Shown: in pieces, positions 34,071 to 41,135 of the stretch
How positions within the stretch are numbered: position 1 is the stretch's first letter
Layout: the number at the start of each line of letters is the position of its first letter
Assembly: GCA_963578805.1 (NCBI GenBank)
Contig: CAUZDY010000011.1
Coordinates: 1-64,000, forward strand
Source: CAUZIB01 sp963578805
GTDB lineage: Bacteria; Acidobacteriota; Vicinamibacteria; Vicinamibacterales; UBA8438
Direction: 5' to 3'
DNA: 64,000 nt
Translations under genes and position numbers: made by a program
Notes under the pieces: generated by a model
Told to the model about the DNA's origin: nothing
The model's database searches: none
Seen by the model: the letters and a program-made list of their open reading frames with translations, nothing else

Positions 34071-34986
34071 TCAGCGCGCCCTCGACATTTCTGCCCTCAG
34101 CCACCAATACGGCGACCGAGAGGCCTTGATCGATGTCAGCTTCAGCGCCGAAGCCGGAAGTAGCTTCACCCTGCTGGGACCGAACGGTGGTGGTAAGACA
34201 ACGCTCTTTCGGATCGTAACGACGCTACTCCCGACAGCCTCTGGTCACGTATTGGTCTTTGACCACGACGTCGTGACGAGGGCCCAGGACGTGCGGCGAC
34301 TGATGGGCGTGGTCTTTCAGTCACCGGCGCTGGATGGTCGGTTGACCGTGGTGGAAAATCTGAAGACCCACGGTCTACTGCACGGTCTTCACGGTCGACG
34401 GCTTTCGTCTCGAATGGAAAACGCGCTCGGTCTGGTGACATTGGAGGATCGCGCCGACGATCTGGTCGATACCCTGTCGGGGGGACTCCGACGTCGCGTC
34501 GAAATTGCCAAGGCTCTCCTCCCCGAACCGATGCTACTTCTGTTGGACGAACCAAGTACCGGTCTTGATCCTGGCGCCAGGAGAGAGCTATGGGATCACC
34601 TTGAACGCCTGCGCCGCACGCTCGGTACCACGGTAATCCTTACGACTCACCTGATGGACGAAGCCGCCAAATCTGAGCGGGTGGCGATCTTGCACGAGGG
34701 ACGCCTTGTCGCGCTAGGCTCTCCAACCGATCTTGTGTCGGCAATCGGTGGCGATGTCATACTCGTTGCGTCGCACAACCTGGAGGCGCTTGCCGAGGAC
34801 ATACGGCGTCGGTTTGGACAAGCGGTTGATGTGGTCGATCGCCATCTCAGAATCCAACGCGCGAAGGGCCATGCGTTCATCTCAGAGCTTGTTGAGGCCT
34901 TCCCTGAGCAGATCAACGGGGTCACGTACGGTAAACCGACCCTTGAGGACGTTTTCCTTCATCATACGGGACAGCGATGGAATTGA
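34060..34986 (+). CDS. ABC transporter ATP-binding protein (ABC-2 exporter type)
   Basis: A 308-residue ATPase with Walker A GPNGGGKTT, signature LSGGLRRRVEIAKALL, Walker B LLLLDEPSTGLDP and H-loop LTTHLMDEA, followed by a C-terminal extension of about 90 residues common in CcmA/NodI/DrrA-like exporters. GTG at 34060 is taken as the start, overlapping ctaB by 11 bases. An ATG at 34018 lies deeper in ctaB and would add foreign-looking residues. It pairs with the permease that overlaps its 3' end. Its cargo is unknown; position among heme A genes suggests a cytochrome oxidase assembly role. Confidence 0.88.
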   Translation: MSSDQRALDISALSHQYGDREALIDVSFSAEAGSSFTLLGPNGGGKTTLFRIVTTLLPTASGHVLVFDHDVVTRAQDVRRLMGVVFQSPALDGRLTVVENLKTHGLLHGLHGRRLSSRMENALGLVTLEDRADDLVDTLSGGLRRRVEIAKALLPEPMLLLLDEPSTGLDPGARRELWDHLERLRRTLGTTVILTTHLMDEAAKSERVAILHEGRLVALGSPTDLVSAIGGDVILVASHNLEALAEDIRRRFGQAVDVVDRHLRIQRAKGHAFISELVEAFPEQINGVTYGKPTLEDVFLHHTGQRWN

Positions 34987-35753
34987 TGCTTGCCACCTAT
35001 GCGCTCTGGCGGAGGGATATCACGCGGTTTCTCCGGCAGCGTTCGCGTATCGTCGGAGCATTGGGAACGCCGGTGGTTTTCTGGATCCTTCTCGGATCCG
35101 GTCTCGGTAGCTCCTTCAGCGTCGGATCCCTCGGAGTACCTACCGGGGGGTATCTCGAGTACTTCTATCCGGGTACGCTGGCGCTCATACTCCTGTTCAC
35201 CGCGATCTTCTCGACGATTTCTGTGATTGAGGACCGACACGAGGGATTTCTCCAGGGTGTGATGGTCGCGCCGGCACCGCGGGTGGCCATCGCGTTGGGT
35301 AAGATTCTTGGGGGCACGACTCTGGCGCTTCTGCAAGCGGTGCTCTTTCTGATACTCGCACCGTTGGCCAATGCCAAGATTGACCTAGCAGCGCTACCCC
35401 TCTTGTTGACTGTTTTGGCCGTCTTCGCATTCGCACTGACCGGACTCGGTTTTGTCCTGGCCTGGATGCTCGACTCGACCCAGGGTTTCCACGCAATCAT
35501 GAACCTACTACTGTTCCCAATGTGGTTGCTTTCGGGTGCGGTCTTTCCGCCAGACGGCGCCGCCGGCTGGATCCAGGTAGCGATGTTGGTCAACCCTATG
35601 ACGTATGGGGTAGAGGCACTTAGAACGATACTGAGCGCTGCCGACACGAGCGGCGGGCCGGCATCGATTAGCGGTCCGCTGGCGTTCATCACACTATTTG
35701 GCCTGATCACGCTTGCACTAAGCAGCTGGAGTGTGACGTATCGTCGCGCGTAG
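34977..35753 (+). CDS. ABC-2 type transporter permease
   Basis: A 258-residue membrane protein with six predicted helices, matching the ABC-2 permease fold. It includes the conserved cytoplasmic loop SVIEDRHEGFLQGVMVAPAPR and the NPMTYGVEALRTIL segment near the last helices. Its start lies inside the end of the ATPase gene (10-base overlap). Together they make a half-transporter pair exporting an unidentified substrate across the inner membrane. Confidence 0.88.
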   Translation: MELMLATYALWRRDITRFLRQRSRIVGALGTPVVFWILLGSGLGSSFSVGSLGVPTGGYLEYFYPGTLALILLFTAIFSTISVIEDRHEGFLQGVMVAPAPRVAIALGKILGGTTLALLQAVLFLILAPLANAKIDLAALPLLLTVLAVFAFALTGLGFVLAWMLDSTQGFHAIMNLLLFPMWLLSGAVFPPDGAAGWIQVAMLVNPMTYGVEALRTILSAADTSGGPASISGPLAFITLFGLITLALSSWSVTYRRA

Positions 35754-35770
35754 CTAGGAACGACACCCCG

Positions 35771-36184
35771 ATGGCTCTATCTAGCTTGCCTACCCTAAAC
35801 GCGATACTCAACAGTATCTCTGGCCTGTTCCTGGTCACCGGGTACTTGATGATTCGCCAGCGACGAATCAGGGCCCACCGAGCGTGCATGGTAGGTGCGT
35901 TCACGACGTCGACACTGTTTCTGATCTCTTACCTCACCTACCACTTCAACGTCGGCTCGGTCGCGTTCACCGGCCAGGGCGCGGTCCGGGTCGTCTACTT
36001 CACGGTCTTGATCTCGCACGTCGTCTTGGCAGGGGTAATTCTGCCACTTGCACTTATAACCCTCGTTCAGGCGCTGCGAGAGCGGTTCGACCGGCATGCA
36101 CGAATCGCGCGCTGGACGCTACCGATCTGGCTGTATGTATCGGTGACCGGAGTGGTGGTCTATCTAATGCTGTACAGGTGGTGA
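35771..36184 (+). CDS. DUF420 membrane protein
   Basis: A 137-residue protein with four membrane helices of the DUF420 (YozB-like) type. Conserved His residues occur at helix ends: RIRAHRACMVG, LTYHFNVGS, VLISHVVLAG and RFDRHARIARWTLP. Members are regularly encoded with heme-copper oxidase assembly genes, and here it closes the ctaA-ctaB-ABC block, 17 bases after the permease. The His pattern suggests heme or metal contact, but no biochemical function is established that I know of. Confidence 0.85.
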   Translation: MALSSLPTLNAILNSISGLFLVTGYLMIRQRRIRAHRACMVGAFTTSTLFLISYLTYHFNVGSVAFTGQGAVRVVYFTVLISHVVLAGVILPLALITLVQALRERFDRHARIARWTLPIWLYVSVTGVVVYLMLYRW

Positions 36185-36188
36185 CGGT

Positions 36189-38576
36189 CTATGGCCCGTA
36201 CATGAGATACGGGGCTACCCGCTCCCGCCACTCGCGTTCGCCGTCGGTCCAACTGGCAGCGATTTCGGCGGGATCGTCACCCGCTTTGAGACGATCGACC
36301 GTCTGCTGGGAGCCCAACAGCCGCACGACGCCATCCAGGTCAAACTCGGCCGGGTACAGTCGATGTAGAGCGGACGCGATCTCGAGGCCGACACGCACCG
36401 GCCGGAGCACGTCTCGATTTGTCACTGTGATCCGCACACCCTTGCACATCTCACCCGCGTACGTGCTGCTCCGAGGCGTGAACTCCACCGGATAAAATCG
36501 CACGCCGTCCAGGCCTCTGGCATTGAGAGCGCTGGCCAGGTCATGACCCTCGATCCATGGTGCCCCGAGTTGCTCGAACGGCGTATCAGTACCTCGCCCA
36601 ACCGAAACATTAGTCCTTTCGATCGAACCGAGCCCAGGGTAGAGGCCAGCCTGGCCGACGGACCGGAGGTTCGGTGAAGGGTTGAGCCAGAGCAATCCTG
36701 TCTCGTCATACCAGAATCGGCGGCGCCAGCCCTCCATCGGAACGACCTCGAGATTGACATTGATGCCACGCTCGGCCTTGAATACCTGCGCCAGCTCACC
36801 CAACGTCAGCCCGTGTCGGACCGGCATCGAGAGATAGCCGGTAAAACCCTGCTGCGCCTCATCGAGAAGGGGTCCCTCGACAGCGTTGCCGTTGATCGGA
36901 TTTGGCCGATCCAGGACAACGACTCCGACATTCCGCTGGGCCGCCACCTCCATTACGTATGCCATCGATATCGCATACGTATAGAAACGAGCGCCGGCGT
37001 CTTGAAGATCAACGACAATGGTGTCGATGCCGTCGAGCGTGGCGGGTGCCGGTCGCCTGGCATCCCCGTACAGGGAGTGAATAGTCAGTCCCGTAACGGG
37101 ATCGACAGCGTCAGGCACGCGGGCGTCGAGGTCACCACGAATTCCGTGCTCAGGACTGAACAGGTAACGTAGTTCCACGTTCCGCGCGCCGTGGAGCAGA
37201 GCGATTGTGGTTGCACCGCTCGACGAACGGCCACTGTGGTTGGTGAGGAGTCCGACACGCCGTCCATCAAGTCGAGCGAACGCCTCTTGTCGAAGACGGT
37301 CGATCCCGGTCATAACTTTGAGAGAGCGCGCACTCGCGAGCCTCACACCTCTGACCGCCGCTGCCGCCAGCGTGGCAACCCGGCCCCGGAGCGCAATGAC
37401 ATCTCCACTTCCGTTCGGGTGCACTCGGTTCGAGAGAAAAATGACCACGGTTTGGGTTGCCGGATCGATCCAGATCGATGTCCCGGTAAACCCAGTGTGA
37501 CCGTATGAACCGGTCGAGAAGAGGTCGCCTCTGTTTGACGAATATCGGGAATTAATGTCCCATCCAAGCCCGCGCTGGTCGGCCACACCTCGCGGCGTGG
37601 CGGGACGGGTCATCCGAGCGACGGTCAATGGCGCCAGGACCCGCACGCTGTCGAGCACACCACCCGCCAGTAGCATCGCACCGAACCGTGCTAGGTCGTG
37701 CGCGGTTCCGAACAATCCAGCGTGCCCAGCCACACCTCCCATCCGTCTGGCTGTCGGGTCATGTACCGTACCTCTCAGCATCGAGGCGCCGACCTCGGCG
37801 CCGCATGGCCATCCAAGCGGTCGACACGATTCCGTTGGAGCGATTCTGAGACCCTTGTCTGGGGTGGGCAGAAAACCGGTCTCGTTCATACCCAGTGGCT
37901 TGAGCAACCGACGCTCCACGAACTGATTGAACGGCTCACCGCTGACGCGCTCCACAATCTCCGCGAGGACGATGAAGTTGATGTCGCTGTAGACAACCCG
38001 TGTGCCGGGCGGGTCAACCGGCCGTTCCTCGATCGCAAGGGTGACGGCAGTCGCAGAACCTTGGAACTCCTGTTCGAGCGGAAAGCCAGCCCTCAAACCC
38101 GACGTGTGTGTAAGAAGATGCTCGACCGTGATCCGATTCTTGCCGTGGCGATCGAACCCAGAGATGTAGCGCGCCACGGGGTCTCGCAGCCTGACCCGTC
38201 CATCTTCAACGAGCATCATCACCGCTGGAGCCGTTGCCACTACCTTCGTCAGCGAGGCTAAATCGAAGATGGTGTCAGAGGTCATAGCCTCGGACACCGG
38301 AGTAATTGAACGCTGTCCGAACGCCTTGCGATACACCGTTTCGCCTCGGTGCCAGACAAGAACGACAGCACCGGGAAGGTCACCATCGTGAATCGAGGAT
38401 TCGACGACCGCGTCGATCAGGTCGAGTCGTCGTGAATCGACCTGATCGCCCAATTCAAAAATCAAAGGCTGAGGTGCCCTGGCCTGTGCCGCAAGAACAA
38501 CAAGGGCGCTCAAAGCGAAAAAAATGGCGAGGACGATGCGGCTGCGGTGAGGAGTGGCCCCATTCGAGGAGCTCAT
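36189..38576 (-). CDS. Exported serine beta-lactamase-like / NamZ (DUF1343) fusion
   Basis: A 795-residue two-enzyme fusion with an N-terminal signal/anchor (IVLAIFFALSALVVLAAQ). The first half (about 40-400) is a class C beta-lactamase/esterase fold: SLTK nucleophile motif in DLASLTKVVAT, YSDIN as the Tyr motif and GHTGFTGT as the third motif. The second half (about 420-795) is DUF1343, the exo-beta-N-acetylmuramidase NamZ family: LLTNHSGRSS, FSPEHGIRGDL, VDLQDAGARFYTYA and PNPINGN. The ATG at 38576 is preferred to the frame start at 38663. Probable role in turning over peptidoglycan fragments in the periplasm. Confidence 0.9.
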   Translation of the reverse strand: MSSSNGATPHRSRIVLAIFFALSALVVLAAQARAPQPLIFELGDQVDSRRLDLIDAVVESSIHDGDLPGAVVLVWHRGETVYRKAFGQRSITPVSEAMTSDTIFDLASLTKVVATAPAVMMLVEDGRVRLRDPVARYISGFDRHGKNRITVEHLLTHTSGLRAGFPLEQEFQGSATAVTLAIEERPVDPPGTRVVYSDINFIVLAEIVERVSGEPFNQFVERRLLKPLGMNETGFLPTPDKGLRIAPTESCRPLGWPCGAEVGASMLRGTVHDPTARRMGGVAGHAGLFGTAHDLARFGAMLLAGGVLDSVRVLAPLTVARMTRPATPRGVADQRGLGWDINSRYSSNRGDLFSTGSYGHTGFTGTSIWIDPATQTVVIFLSNRVHPNGSGDVIALRGRVATLAAAAVRGVRLASARSLKVMTGIDRLRQEAFARLDGRRVGLLTNHSGRSSSGATTIALLHGARNVELRYLFSPEHGIRGDLDARVPDAVDPVTGLTIHSLYGDARRPAPATLDGIDTIVVDLQDAGARFYTYAISMAYVMEVAAQRNVGVVVLDRPNPINGNAVEGPLLDEAQQGFTGYLSMPVRHGLTLGELAQVFKAERGINVNLEVVPMEGWRRRFWYDETGLLWLNPSPNLRSVGQAGLYPGLGSIERTNVSVGRGTDTPFEQLGAPWIEGHDLASALNARGLDGVRFYPVEFTPRSSTYAGEMCKGVRITVTNRDVLRPVRVGLEIASALHRLYPAEFDLDGVVRLLGSQQTVDRLKAGDDPAEIAASWTDGEREWRERVAPYLMYGP

Positions 38577-38647
38577 TTGATCTGAATTATACTGTGGGTT
38601 ACGCTTCCAGGTAGCAAGCTGGGTTTCCGATACCCAGGGGGTTCGAT

Positions 38648-39337
38648 ATGCCACAACGCGCACTCATCATTGTTCTTGCGGTTATCACTGTCTGGCTACT
38701 TTCTGCCTCGACAGCCGTGGCACAACGACCTCTGGGTTGGCAGTCGGCGGCTCATTCGATCATGCGGGGCGCGGTTCATGACTTTTTCGGCGAGCCTATC
38801 GGCGACGCAAGCGTAACCGCGGAGAGCCCAAGAACGAGCCGACGCTCGACCCGAGTCGTGGAGGGCAAAACAGACGATTCTGGACGTTTTTCTTTCAACG
38901 GACTCAGACGAGGCCGGTGGCTCGTCACCGTCCAGAAACAGGGCTACCAACCCGTTCAAACCGTTGTGCCCATCCTACGCGCAGGCAGGGACAAGATACT
39001 TTCGTTGACGATGGATATCGACTTGTTGAATCCGCCACTCGCGTCGACTGGCCTCCTCGCTGGCGTTCGGGCCAATGACCTCCAGGCGGAGCTGGATGCC
39101 GCTCATAGTCTCTTTGACCGAGGGGAGTACGATAGCGCTGTCTCTGCATACAAAGCGATTCTGACTCAGGTGCCCAGCTTTACCAGCGTTAATCTCCAGA
39201 TCGGCCATGCCTATCGGGAGAAGCGAGACTACGATTTGGCCCGGGCGGCCTATCAGAAGGTCCCATCTGACACGCTAGCTTGGGCGGAGGCTGCTCCTGC
39301 TTTGATCGAGCTCGACAGCCTCGCGCCGTCTCGTTGA
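38648..39337 (+). CDS. Secreted carboxypeptidase-regulatory/TPR protein (copy 1)
   Basis: A 229-residue exported protein: signal peptide ALIIVLAVITVWLLSASTAVA, a carboxypeptidase-regulatory (CarboxypepD_reg-like) sandwich at about 38-115 (MRGAVHDFFGEPIGDASV, GRFSFNGLRRGRWLVTVQKQGY), then TPR-like helices at about 135-225 (FDRGEYDSAVSAYKAI, GHAYREKRDYDLARAAYQKV). Function unknown; likely protein-protein interaction outside the cytoplasm. The following gene has the same layout with more TPRs, so the two arose by tandem duplication. Confidence 0.78.
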   Translation: MPQRALIIVLAVITVWLLSASTAVAQRPLGWQSAAHSIMRGAVHDFFGEPIGDASVTAESPRTSRRSTRVVEGKTDDSGRFSFNGLRRGRWLVTVQKQGYQPVQTVVPILRAGRDKILSLTMDIDLLNPPLASTGLLAGVRANDLQAELDAAHSLFDRGEYDSAVSAYKAILTQVPSFTSVNLQIGHAYREKRDYDLARAAYQKVPSDTLAWAEAAPALIELDSLAPSR

Positions 39338-39343
39338 GACGGC
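39325..39343 (+). terminator. Hairpin across the stop codon of copy 1
   Basis: GCCGTCTC and GAGACGGC form a perfect 8-bp stem with a 3-base loop that includes part of the TGA stop context. No T-run follows, so it is not a standard rho-independent terminator; it could slow polymerase or protect the upstream mRNA end. Confidence 0.3.
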
Positions 39344-39404
39344 CAGAACGTCGTATCAGTTATGTATGATGGCAATTGCAATTAGCGTTCTTAGGGAGTA
39401 ATTC

Positions 39405-40361
39405 ATGACTTTCTCACACGTATCCAGGGGTCTGCTTGTCGTCGCGCTGCTGCTAGCTGTTGGCGTGCCGTCTGCACTGGCACAGGCAAACGCCGGTCGA
39501 ATGTCCGGAAGGGTGTTGGACGAGGAAAGAGAGCCACTTGCCAGTGTTGCCATCCTCGCCGAGGCTCCAGACCGGAATGGCGTAGTCCAGAGAATTGAGG
39601 CCACGTCCGACGACAATGGTCGGTTTACAGCCATCGGCTTCACGAGCGGACAGTGGAGGGTAGCGGCGACGTTGGACGGGTACGAGGTTTCGCCCTTAGT
39701 CGTCCAGGTGAGACAGACAGGGGTAGCCGAAGCGAGTTTCACCATGACCAGGGTTCTGTCAGCCTTTGAGCGCATGATCGGCGAAGAAGGTTTGGAAGGT
39801 CTTGACGCGGATGCCCTGGAAGCCGACCTCAAGGGCGCTGATTCCGCACTAGATGCGCAGGAGTTTGACCAGGCGATCGCCGCGTACAACAAGCTGTTGG
39901 AACAGCTCCCGCATTTCACGTTCATTCATCTGAACGTCGGCAACGCCCATCGGGGGAAAGGCGACTACGAGGCGGCTTTGGCGTCCTACGAGCAGCTGGT
40001 CGGAGATCCAGACAGGGGTCAACAGGCCGAAGTAGAAATCGCGCGGACTCGCTTGGCAATGGGAGACCTCGATGCGGCGGCAGGACTCGTGAATGCCGGG
40101 GCCGATGCGACGCGCGAAGACCTCTACAACCTTGGCGAGGTGGACTTTGCCAGAGGCGACGTTGATGCCGCCGCCGGATGGTACGAGAAGGCCACGATGG
40201 TCGACCCCAACTGGGAAAAGCCCTGGTTCAAGCTTGCGCTCGTCGCTCTGAACAAAGGCGATATGGAAGCTGCAAAACAGAACTTCCAGAAAGTCGTCGA
40301 TATCGCTCCGAACTCAGAGGACGGAGCACAGGCCCAAGCGACGTTGTCCGCTCTGCCATAG
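39405..40361 (+). CDS. Secreted carboxypeptidase-regulatory/TPR protein (copy 2)
   Basis: A 318-residue paralog of the preceding gene. Signal peptide GLLVVALLLAVGVPSALA, regulatory sandwich at about 28-110 (GRMSGRVLDEEREPLASV, GRFTAIGFTSGQWRVAATLDGY), a linker, and four or more TPRs between about 135 and 315 (FDQAIAAYNKLLEQLPHF, GDYEAALASYEQLVGD, YNLGEVDFARGDVDAAAGWYEKA, NKGDMEAAKQNFQKVVDIAP). It ends before the TetR gene, with a gap of about 140 bases. Role unknown; architecture is common in secreted proteins of acidobacteria-like lineages. Confidence 0.8.
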   Translation: MTFSHVSRGLLVVALLLAVGVPSALAQANAGRMSGRVLDEEREPLASVAILAEAPDRNGVVQRIEATSDDNGRFTAIGFTSGQWRVAATLDGYEVSPLVVQVRQTGVAEASFTMTRVLSAFERMIGEEGLEGLDADALEADLKGADSALDAQEFDQAIAAYNKLLEQLPHFTFIHLNVGNAHRGKGDYEAALASYEQLVGDPDRGQQAEVEIARTRLAMGDLDAAAGLVNAGADATREDLYNLGEVDFARGDVDAAAGWYEKATMVDPNWEKPWFKLALVALNKGDMEAAKQNFQKVVDIAPNSEDGAQAQATLSALP

Positions 40362-40478
40362 GGAAACGATTCGAGCGGCCGAGTCGTCGCGAAAGGCGCA
40401 ATCAGACTTCGGTTGCCCTTTCCCACATACATCGCCTGAATTAACGAGAGTCTTGACCTACGAGTCGGTTGGAATCAC

Positions 40479-40500
40479 AATGAATGAACGTTCATTCATT
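40479..40500. promoter_or_regulatory. Palindromic operator, FadR(TetR)-type
   Basis: A perfect 22-base palindrome ends 5 bases before the TetR start codon. Its core TGAATGA-ACGT-TCATTCA fits the Bacillus FadR (YsiA) operator consensus, TGAATGA followed by four bases and TCATTCA, as I remember it. It most likely gives autoregulation and repression of the fad operon downstream, with long-chain acyl-CoA as inducer. The spacing to the start codon means bound repressor would block transcription initiation or the ribosome-binding region. Confidence 0.8.
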
Positions 40501-40505
40501 CGCAG

Positions 40506-41126
40506 ATGTCTGCACTCATGTCAGCACGTCGAGACCCGAACTTGAGCGGAACGCCTGGTGACAAGCGCCTAGCCATCTCCAAAGCGGCGGTCAAGGTCTT
40601 CGCTCAACGAGGATTCTTCAACGCTCAGGTCGCGGATGTCGCCCGCAGCGCAGGCGTTGCGGCAGGAACGGTCTACCTGTATTTCCGAAGCAAAGACGAG
40701 ATACTCATATCAATCTTCGAGCGCACCATGAAAGAAGCCATCAGGGAGAGCCGGTTGGCGCTCGATGGCGTCAGCGATCCGGTCGATCGACTCAGGTGCT
40801 TGGCCCGACTCCACCTGCAACGATTAGGTCGCGACCGCGACCTAGCGGTGGTCTTCCAGGTAGAGCTTCGTCAGTCGACAAAATTTATGGAGCAGATCTC
40901 CTCTTCTCAGTTCCGCACCTATCTTGGCCAACTGCGCGATGCTATCGCCGAGGGACAAGCCTCGGGTGTATTTACGACGACGGTCAACCCGACGCTGGCC
41001 GCCAAAGCGCTTTTCGGAGCTTTGGACGAGATGGCCACAAACTGGATTTTGAGTACACGACGCTACGACCTAGCCAGCGAGGCCGATGCCGTAGTGGATC
41101 TTTTTGTGAATGGCCTCGTGACCTAG
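40506..41126 (+). CDS. TetR-family regulator, FadR-like
   Basis: A 206-residue repressor. The N-terminal HTH (about 20-66) reads ISKAAVKVFAQRGFFNAQ then VADVARSAGVAAGTVYLYF and RSKDEIL, the classic TetR signature. The C-terminal domain (from about 80) is of the FadR/YsiA-like ligand-binding type, with RDLAVVFQVELRQSTKFM. Two in-frame ATGs (40506, 40518) compete as start. It lies directly upstream of the beta-oxidation genes and just downstream of the palindrome, so control of fatty-acid degradation is a strong inference. Confidence 0.88.
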   Translation: MSALMSARRDPNLSGTPGDKRLAISKAAVKVFAQRGFFNAQVADVARSAGVAAGTVYLYFRSKDEILISIFERTMKEAIRESRLALDGVSDPVDRLRCLARLHLQRLGRDRDLAVVFQVELRQSTKFMEQISSSQFRTYLGQLRDAIAEGQASGVFTTTVNPTLAAKALFGALDEMATNWILSTRRYDLASEADAVVDLFVNGLVT

Positions 41127-41135
41127 GACGAACGA

